A model generated the notes under the pieces. It was not told the DNA's origin. It searched no databases and saw only the letters and a program-made list of their open reading frames with translations. From positions 1 through 32,576 of the forward strand of contig CAYNDB010000012.1 in NCBI GenBank assembly GCA_964395915.1: 32,576 bases of DNA, given 5' to 3'. The DNA is from CAYNDB01 sp964395915 (GTDB taxonomy: Bacteria > Nitrospinota_A > UBA7883 > JAJRTC01). Shown here piece by piece: positions 24,197 through 32,576 of the stretch (positions are counted from its first letter, which is position 1; each line of letters starts with the position of its first letter). Both the position numbers and the translations under genes were made by a program.

Positions 24197-24661
24197 ATGA
24201 GGATTGCGGATTTTTTAAATAGGGATAGTTGTGTCGCTTCACTTGCATCGGACAGTAAAGAGAGCGCTTTGAAGGAATTGTGCGACCTTTTATGCGCCAA
24301 TGAGAATATTGAAAACGGCGACGATGTGTTCAGCGCTGTAATGAACCGCGAACGCCTTGGGTCCACCGGCGTTGGCGACCAGGTGGCTATACCCCATGCC
24401 AAGGCCGCCAGCGTCAAGTCGCTTACCGCGGCTTTCGGGGTCTCTAAAGATGGTGTCGACTATGGAGCCATTGATGACAAGCCGGTGAGATTAATTTTTC
24501 TTCTGTTAGCCTCGGGCAACGCCACCGGTGAGCATCTCAAGGCCCTTGCGCGAATATCCAGACTATTAAAGAATGAAGATTTCCGTCGTGAGGTAACGTT
24601 GGTTAACAGCCCGGACCAGATTTACGAGATCATCGCCAGAGAAGATGAAAAACGCGGTTAG
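24197..24661 (+). CDS. ptsN: PTS EIIA-Ntr (PtsN)
   Basis: A 154-residue EIIA of the fructose/nitrogen class. The phospho-acceptor is H67 in QVAIPHAK, preceded by RERLGSTGVG and followed by IFLLLASGNATGEHLKALARISRLL, the family core. No membrane EIIB/EIIC domain is attached, so this is a regulatory phosphoprotein of the PTS-Ntr type, which in other bacteria influences potassium transport, nitrogen and envelope stress responses. It lies 48 bases after hpf. In many relatives hprK and rapZ follow ptsN; here the next gene is an EIIA-Man protein after 83 AT-rich bases. Confidence 0.95.
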   Translation: MRIADFLNRDSCVASLASDSKESALKELCDLLCANENIENGDDVFSAVMNRERLGSTGVGDQVAIPHAKAASVKSLTAAFGVSKDGVDYGAIDDKPVRLIFLLLASGNATGEHLKALARISRLLKNEDFRREVTLVNSPDQIYEIIAREDEKRG

Positions 24662-24744
24662 ATTCAGCTAGTAGAATGTAAATAGCTCTTTTAGTTTTAC
24701 AAGCTCCGTAAATTAAATTTTTTAATAAAAAACATTTTTCGGCA

Positions 24745-25179
24745 ATGGAAAATAAAGTCACTGGCAATACCGGCATTTTATTAATCGCCCACGGCGCAGT
24801 AGCATATGAAATGCTTAACGCCCTTGAGTTTATCACCGGAAAACAGCCCACTTTCCGCGCCATGGCTTTAGATCATGCGCTTGAGATTGATAAAGCCCGC
24901 CAGATCATGATGGAGGCTATCGATGAGATGATGGGGGAAGGAGGTGTGCTTGTGTTGACGGATCTTTTTGGCGGCTCCCCTTCTAACATCGCCATGTCAA
25001 TAATCGATGAGAGACCTATTGAAATTGTTGCGGGTGTTAATATGCCGATGTTGATCCAGGCTGTTACCATGGAGGACGATATTTCTCTCCGGGAAAAGGC
25101 CGAACGGCTTAGAGACTATGGCAAAAATAATATTTTTATCGCCTCTGAAGTGTTGGGAGAAAAAAAGAAACCAGTGTGA
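24745..25179 (+). CDS. PTS EIIA of the mannose family, stand-alone
   Basis: A 144-residue EIIA-Man domain. The phospho-acceptor is H16 in GILLIAHGAVAYEML; the domain also has GGVLVLTDLFGGSPSNIAMS (residues about 85-104) and GVNMPMLIQAV. No EIIB, EIIC or EIID gene follows, so sugar uptake through this protein is not supported; a regulatory role is more likely. It lies 46 bases before ptsI. The intervening bases cannot hold HPr, so its phosphodonor HPr must come from another locus. Confidence 0.93.
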   Translation: MENKVTGNTGILLIAHGAVAYEMLNALEFITGKQPTFRAMALDHALEIDKARQIMMEAIDEMMGEGGVLVLTDLFGGSPSNIAMSIIDERPIEIVAGVNMPMLIQAVTMEDDISLREKAERLRDYGKNNIFIASEVLGEKKKPV

Positions 25180-25225
25180 GCAAATATATTGTTTCTTTAA
25201 TAGAGTCAAAATTTGGTGAAAACCA

Positions 25226-27031
25226 GTGAGCTCAATAACCGAAACGGCGGATAACGTATTTATTGGTATTCCGGCCTCTCCCGGGATTGTTATTGGCAAA
25301 GCCTACGTTTTGGATCGGCACATGATCTGTGTGCTGGAGCATAACATCGACGATAGCAAAATTGAAAGCGAACTGGAAAGGTTCCGCGTCGCCGTAGAGA
25401 AGTGCCAGGCCGACATACAGGAAATCAGCGAAAAGGCCAGAAGCGATTTTGGGGATGATTTACCTTTCATGGTTTTCGACGCGCATACCCAGCTTTTAAA
25501 AGACCCTTCCTTGCTTAAGGAAGCGGAAAATATTATCAAAAAAAGAAAGTGCAACGCGGAATGGGCTTTAAAAGCGCTTTTAGAACAATATCACGACAGG
25601 TTTTCAAAAATCCGCGATAAATATTTCCGCGACCGTTTAAACGATATCGAGCAGGTTATAACAAGGCTCCAACGAAGCCTTATACAACATGAAACCATTT
25701 CACTTTCCGATATTCCGGAGCCCGTTGTGATTGTGGCGCACGATCTTAGCCCGGCGGATACAATTCAAATGGACCCCAAGCAGGTTATCGGGTTTGTTAC
25801 GGATATGGGAGGTAAAACTTCGCATACCGGTATTGTCGCCGCATCAATGGACATTCCGGCGGTTGTAGGACTTAAGAATTTGTCGTTTCGTGTTCGTTCA
25901 GGAGACCCGATAATCGTAAACGGGAAAAGCGGCAAAGTGGTGCATATGCCCACGAACGAACAGTTTGTAAAATACAATAAAAAGCGTCAGCAATTTCTTT
26001 ATTATGACAAGGAATTGCATGCGCAAAAAGACCTTGAGGCAAAAACCAGGGACGGAGCCGTCATAAATATATTGGCGAATATCGAATCGTCACATGATCT
26101 GCCAAGCCTGCCCGATCATGGCGCAAGAGGAGTTGGGCTGTATCGTACGGAATACCTTTACGTCAATAAGGCTAAGTGGCCTGATGAAGATGAGCAGTAT
26201 GAAGATTATAAGAAAGTGGCGCAATCGATCACCGGCTCACATGCGGTTATACGCACATTGGATATAGGTGGTGACAAGATAGCAAACTCCATGGATAACT
26301 ATTATAGCGACCCGGAGCCAAACCCGGCCCTTGGGTTGCGCGCGATACGTTTCTGTCTTGCGAATCCGGATATTTTCAGAACGCAGCTGCGGGCGATCCT
26401 GAGAGCGTCCATCCATGGGAAACTCAAGATTATGTATCCCCTCATAACAACGCTTGAAGAGCTTATAGATGCCAATAAAATTCTGGACGATGTAAAAAAC
26501 GGCCTTCGCAACGATGGCATAGAGTTCGATAAGTCCATCGAAGTCGGTATCATGATAGAGACCCCTTCTTCTGTGATGATCGCCTCTGATCTGGCCAAGC
26601 ATTGCTCCTTTTTTTCTATTGGCACAAACGACCTTATCCAATATACGATGGCTATCGACCGTGTTAACGAAAAGGTGGCCTATCTGTATCAGCCTCTATC
26701 TCCGGCCATTTTAAAAATGTTGTCGCAGACCATAGTGGCGGCGGACAAGGAAGGGGTGTCTGTGTCGGTATGCGGGAAAATGGCTGGCGATCCCATGTAC
26801 ACCATGTTGCTATTGGGATTTGGCTCCGTACGCGAGCTGTCCATGGATGTTCACTCGATACCCAGGATAAAGAAATTTATCAGGTCTATCAGCATTAAAG
26901 ACGCCAAGAAGCTTTCCGAGCAGGCGCTTTCCATGAAGTCAGCTTTGGATGTGAGAAATTGCGCCATGCAATATATGGAGAAGTTTTTCGTGGAAGACGC
27001 AAAATCCGGCATGGACGATAATGACCCCTGA
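25226..27031 (+). CDS. ptsI: PTS Enzyme I (phosphoenolpyruvate-protein phosphotransferase)
   Basis: A 601-residue Enzyme I of normal length. The N-terminal half contains the HPr-binding helical region and the phospho-His H200 in MGGKTSHTGIVAAS. The PEP-binding barrel shows GVGLYRTEYLY (302-312), IRTLDIGGDK (342-351), GIMIETPSSV, FFSIGTNDLIQYT and the catalytic Cys C516 in VCGKMAGDP. It transfers phosphate from PEP to HPr. The GTG start at 25226 has ggtga a few bases upstream. Its last 11 bases overlap murJ. With ptsN and EIIA-Man it forms a PTS branch without an obvious carbohydrate permease. Confidence 0.97.
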   Translation: MSSITETADNVFIGIPASPGIVIGKAYVLDRHMICVLEHNIDDSKIESELERFRVAVEKCQADIQEISEKARSDFGDDLPFMVFDAHTQLLKDPSLLKEAENIIKKRKCNAEWALKALLEQYHDRFSKIRDKYFRDRLNDIEQVITRLQRSLIQHETISLSDIPEPVVIVAHDLSPADTIQMDPKQVIGFVTDMGGKTSHTGIVAASMDIPAVVGLKNLSFRVRSGDPIIVNGKSGKVVHMPTNEQFVKYNKKRQQFLYYDKELHAQKDLEAKTRDGAVINILANIESSHDLPSLPDHGARGVGLYRTEYLYVNKAKWPDEDEQYEDYKKVAQSITGSHAVIRTLDIGGDKIANSMDNYYSDPEPNPALGLRAIRFCLANPDIFRTQLRAILRASIHGKLKIMYPLITTLEELIDANKILDDVKNGLRNDGIEFDKSIEVGIMIETPSSVMIASDLAKHCSFFSIGTNDLIQYTMAIDRVNEKVAYLYQPLSPAILKMLSQTIVAADKEGVSVSVCGKMAGDPMYTMLLLGFGSVRELSMDVHSIPRIKKFIRSISIKDAKKLSEQALSMKSALDVRNCAMQYMEKFFVEDAKSGMDDNDP

Positions 27032-28622
27032 ACCCTCCTCTAGCAACCGCGAGCAATCATCTAAAGAACGTATTACAAAAGCGGCCGGTATTATAAGCTT
27101 TGCCACCCTGATCTCACGTATCCTCGGTTTTATCCGGGACATGATAATAGCCGACCTTCTGGGGGCCAAGATTGTGGCGGACGCTTTTTTCGTGGCGTTT
27201 CGGATACCCAACCTTTTACGAAGACTGACAGCCGAAGGAGCCATGACAGCGGCTTTCGTGCCGGTATTCACAGGGTCGCTTGTTAAAGAAAATAAAAAAG
27301 CGGCGTTTTCCCTTGCATGCAACGTAATAACAATACTTGCCATCTCGCTAATGGTATTTACAGTTCTGTGCGAGATTTTCGCTCCTTGGATAGTTCGAGT
27401 TGTGGCTCCCGGTTTTATATTCGATCCTCGTTCATTGGAGCTTACGACATTGTTGACCAGGATCATGTTCCCCTACCTTGTATTGATTTCTATCTCGGCC
27501 GTTCTTATGGCGATGCTAAACTCTATGGGCCGTTTTTTTGTTCCCGCCGCCTCTCCGGCTCTTTTGAACATCTCGATCATAACCTGTGCGTTTATTTTCA
27601 AGGACAAGCTGGACGAACCTGCCATGGCGCTTGCGATAGGCGTTCTTATCGGGGGTTTTTTACAGATGTCGATACAGCTTTGGCCTCTTGCGAGGCTTGG
27701 CTTCCGATATGCGTCTTCATTTAATCTAAATGATGTAAAAACAAGAAAGATAGGCATTCTCATGATCCCCGCCGCGTTTGGAATGGCGGTAGCGGAGATT
27801 AACATATTCGTGGACACAATGCTGGCTTCACTCCTGCCGGAAGGGAGCATATCGTATCTTTATTACGGTAACAGGGTCACGCAGTTTCCATTGGGCGTGT
27901 TTGGTGTCGCTGTTGGTGTGGCGGCGTTGCCATCTATGTCCAGCGAAGTGGCGAAGGGCTACACAGGGAAAGTTACGGAACTCCTTTCACATTCGCTGCG
28001 GCTTATTTTATTCATATCCATTCCGGCCACGTTCGGGCTTGTCGCGCTTGCGGAGCCGATTACGAACGCGCTTTTTGAGCGTGGGCAGTTCGACGAAGCG
28101 GCGCGGGCGGGTTGTGCGGTAGCGATAATATATTACGCCGTTGGGCTTGTGGCTTTCTCCGGTGTCAAGATTGTTGTTTCCGCTTTCTATTCGATGCAGG
28201 ATACGAAAACACCGACCCTGGTTGCGGTGTGGTGCATGCTCCTGAATATAGCGTTGAACCTTGCCCTGATGGGGCCTTTAAAACATGGAGGGCTTGCGCT
28301 GGCGACATCGATATCTTCCGCTGTCAACGTTACCGCCCTTATGTGGATTTTAAAAAGGAGGCTTGGGAGTGTGGACGGCGCTCGTATAATTTCTTCGGTG
28401 GCTCCGATGCTGGGAGCTTCAATTATTATGGCTGTTGCGGTCTATTTCTATTCACAGGAGTTTTATCATTACGATGCGTCGATGGCGTTGCGGGCGACGC
28501 ATCTTGTGGTGGCGATTTCCATGGGAACGATACTATACTTCGGCGTCGCGCTGATTCTTGGCTCACGGGAAGCCAGGAGCGTCCGGGACAGAATTTTTAA
28601 GGCTCTTAAGGTCGGCGGCTGA
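27021..28622 (+). CDS. murJ: MurJ lipid II flippase
   Basis: A 533-residue polytopic protein of the MurJ/MviN family with about 14 membrane spans. Conserved features are AGIISFATLISRILGFIRDMIIADLLG near the N-terminus, DAFFVAFRIPNLLRRLTAEGAMTAAFVPVF, and LFERGQFDEAA near residue 355. It moves lipid-linked peptidoglycan precursor from the inner to the outer leaflet of the cytoplasmic membrane. The start lies 11 bases inside ptsI and the stop overlaps dtd by one base, so ptsI, murJ and dtd are probably co-translated. A short hydrophilic leader (about 18 residues) precedes the first conserved segment. Confidence 0.96.
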   Translation: MTPEPSSSNREQSSKERITKAAGIISFATLISRILGFIRDMIIADLLGAKIVADAFFVAFRIPNLLRRLTAEGAMTAAFVPVFTGSLVKENKKAAFSLACNVITILAISLMVFTVLCEIFAPWIVRVVAPGFIFDPRSLELTTLLTRIMFPYLVLISISAVLMAMLNSMGRFFVPAASPALLNISIITCAFIFKDKLDEPAMALAIGVLIGGFLQMSIQLWPLARLGFRYASSFNLNDVKTRKIGILMIPAAFGMAVAEINIFVDTMLASLLPEGSISYLYYGNRVTQFPLGVFGVAVGVAALPSMSSEVAKGYTGKVTELLSHSLRLILFISIPATFGLVALAEPITNALFERGQFDEAARAGCAVAIIYYAVGLVAFSGVKIVVSAFYSMQDTKTPTLVAVWCMLLNIALNLALMGPLKHGGLALATSISSAVNVTALMWILKRRLGSVDGARIISSVAPMLGASIIMAVAVYFYSQEFYHYDASMALRATHLVVAISMGTILYFGVALILGSREARSVRDRIFKALKVGG

Positions 28623-29071
28623 TGATCGCGGTGATACAGCGCGTGAGCATGGCCGAAGTGAGAGTTGATAACAAACCTGTGGGATCTATCGGCCACGGCT
28701 TGTTAATACTGCTCGGTGTCGCCAAGGGCGACGGCGCCAAAGAAATTCGTTATCTTTCCGAAAAGATCGTCAACATGCGTATTTTTTATAATGATGACGG
28801 AAAGTTCGATCTGTCGCTAAAAGATATAAAAGGCTCGGCTCTGGTGGTTAGCCAATTTACACTCCTTGGAAACTGGCGCAAAGGGAGAAGGCCGGGCTAT
28901 GACGCGGCGGCTCCTCCCGACGAAGCGGCGCCTTTGGTGGAAAAGTTTGTCGAAGCCTTGCGGCAAATGGATATAGAGACGCAGACAGGGCTTTTTGGCG
29001 CCACTATGTCCGTATCCCTAGTGAATGAGGGGCCAGTAACGTTCACACTGGACACCGCGCTTGTGAAATAG
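28622..29071 (+). CDS. dtd: D-aminoacyl-tRNA deacylase
   Basis: A 149-residue DTD of normal length. The two active-site motifs are intact: SQFTL at 77-81 (Thr80) and NEGPVT at 135-140 with the Gly-Pro that excludes L-amino acids. Also visible are VIQRVSMAEVRVD at the start and GNWRKGRRPGYDAAAPP. It hydrolyses D-aminoacyl-tRNAs and also mischarged Gly-tRNA-Ala, keeping D-amino acids out of proteins. It shares one base with the murJ stop. Its stop is only 12 bases from the end of the opposing lipoprotein gene, leaving no room for a terminator hairpin between them. Confidence 0.97.
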   Translation: MIAVIQRVSMAEVRVDNKPVGSIGHGLLILLGVAKGDGAKEIRYLSEKIVNMRIFYNDDGKFDLSLKDIKGSALVVSQFTLLGNWRKGRRPGYDAAAPPDEAAPLVEKFVEALRQMDIETQTGLFGATMSVSLVNEGPVTFTLDTALVK

Positions 29072-29083
29072 CGGTAAGGTCGC

Positions 29084-30145
29084 TCACTTTTCCAGTTCGG
29101 CTCTGGCGACGACGCTTTCGATATTTCCGCGTTTGCCTGTGTCCACACAGCTCCGGAGAAAGGCGTTGGCCCTGTCCTGCTCGGAATGGATAATGTAGTA
29201 TTGTGCGACATGAAAATAAGCTTCCAGCTTTCTGACGAGATCTTGTCGCGGATTTGGGTCTATCGCCTTTCCGAGAAAGTCATCAGGCGTAATTTCCTCT
29301 AAATACATTTTTATTGTTCGTCTATTCCGTTCGTCGCTCTTTTCTGATTTTAGAAACTCTGAAAGTCGCTCCTTAGCGTCTTCGTTGTTTCTGGCCCTTG
29401 CGATGTATAGCCATATATTAGCGTTGGAATTGGCTGGGTCTACAGACACGGCCTCATTTAGTAGCGTCACAGCGCCTTCAAAATCACGTTGGGCGTAGCG
29501 CGCGGCTCCTTTGAGGACAATCGGCGTCACATCTTTTTTGTTCAGCGATAACGCCTTGTTCCAATTTTTAACAGCGTCATCATATTCTTGAAGCTCAGCA
29601 TAAAACAGGCCTCGCATTATAAGGTAAATGGTCACTCCTGGCTGCAGCTTGATAATTGTGTCAAAGTCCGCGATTGCGTTAATAAAATCGCCATTTTGGG
29701 CATAGACATAGCCTCGGTCGCGATATGCTTTTATATACGCTCTTTTCTCATAGTCTTTTTTATATTTAATCGCCCAGCCAAAATCTTTAATGGAGCGGTC
29801 TAACTCACCTTTTTCAGAATAAGCAAGAGCCCGCCCATAATATCCTTCAGGGTAATATGGGTTCAAGTCCACAGCGTAAGAGAAATCTTCCACAGCTTTG
29901 TCGACAGAGCCTTTTTTCAGGTAGTTATGCCCTCTGTTAGTATGCACCGTGGCCAGGGCTTTGCGTTGCAGGTCGCCTGCGTTTATAGCTTTGGTGTTCA
30001 GTCTTATGGCCTTTTCATAATCACCCATGGCGTCCGCGATAATGGCGTCTTTCACATATGCTCTTCCCGGTGTGCATCCAGATAAAACCTGGGTAAAAAA
30101 CAGGAGTGTTATGACAAATGGGGTTTTTGATATTATTTTTTTCAT
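29084..30145 (-). CDS. TPR-repeat lipoprotein
   Basis: A 353-residue lipoprotein: signal peptide with lipobox VLSGC (acylated Cys at residue 24), followed by at least five tetratricopeptide repeats between about residues 37 and 235 (for example RGHNYLKKGSVDKAVEDF, RALAYSEKGELDRSIKDF, RGYVYAQNGDFINAIADF). A less regular C-terminal region (about 240-353) ends in AFLRSCVDTGKRGN. The layout resembles NlpI-type scaffolds, which organise envelope enzymes, but no specific family signature is visible. The Shine-Dalgarno on the - strand (gaagagga) precedes the ATG. It is a single gene convergent with dtd and divergent from the receiver-TPR gene. Confidence 0.85.
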   Translation of the reverse strand: MKKIISKTPFVITLLFFTQVLSGCTPGRAYVKDAIIADAMGDYEKAIRLNTKAINAGDLQRKALATVHTNRGHNYLKKGSVDKAVEDFSYAVDLNPYYPEGYYGRALAYSEKGELDRSIKDFGWAIKYKKDYEKRAYIKAYRDRGYVYAQNGDFINAIADFDTIIKLQPGVTIYLIMRGLFYAELQEYDDAVKNWNKALSLNKKDVTPIVLKGAARYAQRDFEGAVTLLNEAVSVDPANSNANIWLYIARARNNEDAKERLSEFLKSEKSDERNRRTIKMYLEEITPDDFLGKAIDPNPRQDLVRKLEAYFHVAQYYIIHSEQDRANAFLRSCVDTGKRGNIESVVARAELEK

Positions 30146-30473
30146 TGTCCTCTTCCCGTATAACGATTTGTAACGATCTCATTCGGTAGTAAAAAGTAAT
30201 ATACCGACTCAGATTCCCGGAAATACAATAGGTTATAATATTTTATCTGTCCAGGCTCAGGTACATTATTTTAGCAAATATCCGCCACTTTTTGATATTA
30301 TAGTTGATACACGAGAATGTGGGGGCAGGCTGTGTGGATTTATTCAATTTTAGCGTTATTTCAATTACCTTGTTTCTCAGGTTGTGATCAACTGTGCTCT
30401 TGATTGCCTTATCGCTTCTTATGGTTTTAAACTTTTGCTTAGATAACCTGATTACTTCCGCACAAGGTGTGAA
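30146..30473. promoter_or_regulatory. Divergent intergenic region between two TPR-protein genes
   Basis: 328 bases with no gene that I can support. It must hold promoters for the lipoprotein (- strand) and the receiver-TPR gene (+ strand). A TATAAT occurs at 30234-30239 on the + strand but without a matching -35. On the - strand TATATT with an upstream TTGTAT at a 19-base spacing is a weak candidate for the lipoprotein. An aagg at 30464-30467 lies six bases before the receiver-TPR ATG. I saw no strong hairpin or riboswitch-like pattern. Confidence 0.35.
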
Positions 30474-31742
30474 ATGGGAAATGACATGACTTCTGGCGCT
30501 TTATCCTCTTTGGTAAATTCAAATGATAAAAATCCTCTTGCCAGGTTCCTCAACGGTAAAATCGTCCTTACTGTGGACGACCAGCGGTTGATCCGCATGA
30601 TGGTAAAAAGTTTTCTTTTACAGCTTGGTATCGATCAAAAACAGGTAAAAATGGCTGATGATGGCGATACTGCGATAGACATAATTGAAGAGACGAGGTC
30701 TTCACTGGGTTTTATCCTTCTTGATTGGAACATGCCACGCGTGCCAGGTCTTGACGTGTTAAGAATGGTGAGGAGGGACCCCGATCTTCGTAAGCTTCCA
30801 ATACTTATGATAACAGCCGAAACACGAGAAGAGCAGATTCTGCAAGCGGTGGAGGAGGGTGTTGACGGTTATCTGATCAAGCCTTTTACCGGGGCTGACC
30901 TTGGTGACAAGATGCTTAATATCATTAAGCCGCCAGAATACGCCAAGTTACTCGACGAGGCGGAGTCATTGATAGGCAAGGATAAAAATGAGATGGCTAT
31001 TTCTTTGCTGGAGAAGGTTCTGGAGATGAAGCCAAACAGCGCCAGCGCCCGTATGTTTCTCGGCATGGCGTACAAGCAGATGAACGATGATGACAGAGCC
31101 ATGGAAATGTATGAAGGAGCCGTTGAAAAAAATCCAAAGTTTATAAAAGCTCTCAATTCACTTTCCGAATTTCTGGTAGAAAAGGGTGATAAAGACAAAG
31201 CTCTGATAATTATGAAAAAAGCTGACCAGCTAAGTCCGCTTATCACCGACAGGAAAGTGGCTATAGGAGGGATAAACCTTGAACAAGGTAACGAAGAGGC
31301 CGCTCTTAAATATTTTAAGGACGCAACCAAGCTGGAGCCGGAACAATATGACAATGTTGTCACTGTCTGCCTGGAGCATGGAAACGCAGAGCTGGCCACA
31401 GAATACCTGAACAAATCTGTCGCCCGGAAGATGAGTAAAGGTGAATTGAGTAGAGAGGAAATACTCGATTTTATAGATCAGTATAACCATGCTGGAATAG
31501 AACTTCGAAAAAAAGGCCAGTGGGAAAAAGCTATACAAACCTATAAATCGGCCCTGGAAATTGATGATGACAACGTTGCGGTTCATTACAACATCGGAAA
31601 AGCGTATGTGCAGGGGGGTAACGCGCGCGCGGCCAGATTGTTTTTTGAAAAGGCGCTTGCGTTCAATAAAAAATCTAAGGATCCTGATCCGGAACTTTCA
31701 AAAATTATTGCAACCGAGCTTGAAGCGCTGGAAGGCAAGTAG
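30474..31742 (+). CDS. Response regulator receiver fused to TPR repeats
   Basis: A 422-residue cytoplasmic protein. The receiver domain (about residues 28-145) has the acidic pair D35/D36 (TVDDQRL), phosphorylation site D84 (ILLDWNMPRVPG), T114 (MITAET) and K136 (IKPFTG), all intact. After it come about seven TPR-like helical hairpins (about 150-415), such as SARMFLGMAYKQMNDDDRAMEMYEGAVEKNP and AVHYNIGKAYVQGGNARAARLFFEKALAF. No DNA-binding or enzymatic output domain is present, so output is probably by protein-protein interaction. Such CheY-TPR proteins occur in several diderm lineages, often without an assigned role. The partner kinase is not adjacent; CheA at 12863-14992 is one candidate in the window. 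Confidence 0.9.
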   Translation: MGNDMTSGALSSLVNSNDKNPLARFLNGKIVLTVDDQRLIRMMVKSFLLQLGIDQKQVKMADDGDTAIDIIEETRSSLGFILLDWNMPRVPGLDVLRMVRRDPDLRKLPILMITAETREEQILQAVEEGVDGYLIKPFTGADLGDKMLNIIKPPEYAKLLDEAESLIGKDKNEMAISLLEKVLEMKPNSASARMFLGMAYKQMNDDDRAMEMYEGAVEKNPKFIKALNSLSEFLVEKGDKDKALIIMKKADQLSPLITDRKVAIGGINLEQGNEEAALKYFKDATKLEPEQYDNVVTVCLEHGNAELATEYLNKSVARKMSKGELSREEILDFIDQYNHAGIELRKKGQWEKAIQTYKSALEIDDDNVAVHYNIGKAYVQGGNARAARLFFEKALAFNKKSKDPDPELSKIIATELEALEGK

Positions 31743-31868
31743 GATTTTGCGTCAACCATAAATGGCGTTCTTGCTATTATCATTTTATTTGCAAGGTTAA
31801 TTTATTCCCGCCTTTTCCCTTCAATATGTTCAAATACGTCATTTCTCTCAAACAGGTTTTAAGGCTAT

Positions 31869-32576
31869 ATGAGCTCTTTTGAAGAAAATCTGACAGGGGC
31901 GGCCCTTGGTGGTTTTAACGTTGGAGATATCTCGCTTGACGAGGCTCATGCGGCGGTTCTGCCTGTCCCATATGATGGAACAGCATGCTATAGAAAAGGG
32001 GCGAGGTTTGGTCCCAAGGCTATAATTGAGGCTAGCCCGCAAGTGGAGTTTTACGATTCACAGTGGGGGGTGGATTGCGAAAATCTTATATTGCCGATAT
32101 TAAAAGAAGTGGAGCCTTCCGCCCTTGGGCCTTCCGATACATTGGCAAAGGTGGAGGCTGTCTACAGGGCAGCCATCGACAAGACGCCCTTTGTGCTGAT
32201 GCTTGGTGGAGAACATTCGATCACATCAGCGGCTATCAGGCCTCTTGCGGAAAAATATAACGGAACGCTTTCTGTGCTTCAATTCGACGCTCATGCCGAT
32301 TTGCGTGATTCATATCAAGGCTCGAAACATTCCCATGCGTGCGTGATGAGGAGGATCGTCGACCTTGCTCCGATAACACAGGTGGGCATACGTAATGTTT
32401 CAAAAGAGGAGTCGGAATTTATACAAACTTCCCGCCATCCTGTTTTTTATGCGTGGGATATTGTCGGCAAGGGAGAATGGATAGACCGGATGGTGGACGG
32501 GTTGAAAGAAAATGTGTATATCACTTTCGATCTGGACGGGTTCGACCCGTCGGTCACGCCGGGTGTTGGCACCCCT
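31869..32576 (+). CDS. speB: Agmatinase / ureohydrolase (3' end outside window)
   Basis: The first 236 residues of an arginase/agmatinase-family enzyme; the frame is open to the last base. Manganese ligands are visible: H116 (LGGEHS), D140, H142 and D144 (FDAHADLRD), and D221 and D223 (TFDLDGFDP). The substrate loop HSHACVMRR at 154-162 and SVTPGVGTP at the end also fit agmatinase more than arginase. The reaction splits agmatine into putrescine and urea, supplying polyamines. The ATG at 31869 has taagg just upstream. A preceding gap of 126 bases after the receiver-TPR gene holds nothing that I recognise. Confidence 0.93.
   Translation, partial: MSSFEENLTGAALGGFNVGDISLDEAHAAVLPVPYDGTACYRKGARFGPKAIIEASPQVEFYDSQWGVDCENLILPILKEVEPSALGPSDTLAKVEAVYRAAIDKTPFVLMLGGEHSITSAAIRPLAEKYNGTLSVLQFDAHADLRDSYQGSKHSHACVMRRIVDLAPITQVGIRNVSKEESEFIQTSRHPVFYAWDIVGKGEWIDRMVDGLKENVYITFDLDGFDPSVTPGVGTP

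Noticed and set aside
24662..24744. Possible short gene or terminator between ptsN and EIIA-Man
   Set aside because: The gap has A and T runs but no stable hairpin and no frame with a start context; it is too short for HprK, RapZ or HPr.
1..32576. Mobile elements, CRISPR arrays, tRNA or rRNA genes
   Set aside because: No transposase, integrase, phage gene, regularly spaced repeat array or cloverleaf-like sequence was noticed; a tRNAscan or CRISPR finder run would settle this.

Overview
This is a contiguous stretch of chromosome from a Gram-negative (diderm) bacterium. The evidence is a complete lptC-lptA-lptB lipopolysaccharide export set, two lipoproteins with clear lipoboxes, a BamE-like protein and SPOR-domain proteins. 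The gene order lptC-lptA-lptB-rpoN-hpf-ptsN-(EIIA-Man)-ptsI, a giant BadF/HgdC-type activase next to a 2[4Fe-4S] ferredoxin, a Gld-type ABC system with DUF4340, and a CheD/CheA pair together suggest a lineage near Desulfobacterota, Nitrospinota or Nitrospirota. That placement is inference from gene content; no rRNA or tRNA gene was seen. I saw no prophage, insertion sequence, CRISPR array or integrase, so the region looks like ordinary core chromosome. Nearly all of it is coding.

Layout. 1-3921: 3' part of a giant acyl-CoA dehydratase activase-like protein and a ferredoxin, closed by an 18-bp hairpin. 4052-5086: a small membrane protein, a secreted DUF192 protein and a BamE-like lipoprotein. 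5109-11770: a strong promoter followed by seven close or overlapping cistrons on the + strand: ABC ATPase, ABC permease, GldG-like protein, DUF4340 protein, grpE and dnaJ (plus a possible minicistron in front). 11775-11856: tandem GC-rich hairpins between converging operons. 11910-14992 (- strand): cheA followed by a CheD-receiver fusion. 14993-15292: an AT-rich divergent control region. 15293-18677: tatB-like, argS, a SPOR membrane protein and a DUF4149 protein. 18672-19259 (- strand): a histidine phosphatase. 19309-29071: tsaE, lptC, lptA-SPOR, lptB, rpoN, hpf, ptsN, an EIIA-Man protein, ptsI, murJ and dtd. 29084-30145 (- strand): a TPR lipoprotein. 30474-31742: a receiver-TPR protein. 31869-end: an agmatinase cut by the window edge.

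How the genes work together. The 19.3-29 kb block joins outer-membrane biogenesis (LptABC), sigma-54, ribosome hibernation, a regulatory phosphotransferase branch (EI, EIIA-Ntr, EIIA-Man; no HPr, HprK, RapZ or sugar permease here), the lipid II flippase MurJ and D-aminoacyl-tRNA deacylase. The theme is envelope growth tied to nutrient and nitrogen state. The least ordinary proteins are an LptA fused to a peptidoglycan-binding SPOR domain and a CheD fused to a CheB-like receiver without a methylesterase domain. These are the best candidates for something undescribed. I did not find a clear novel defence or mobile system.
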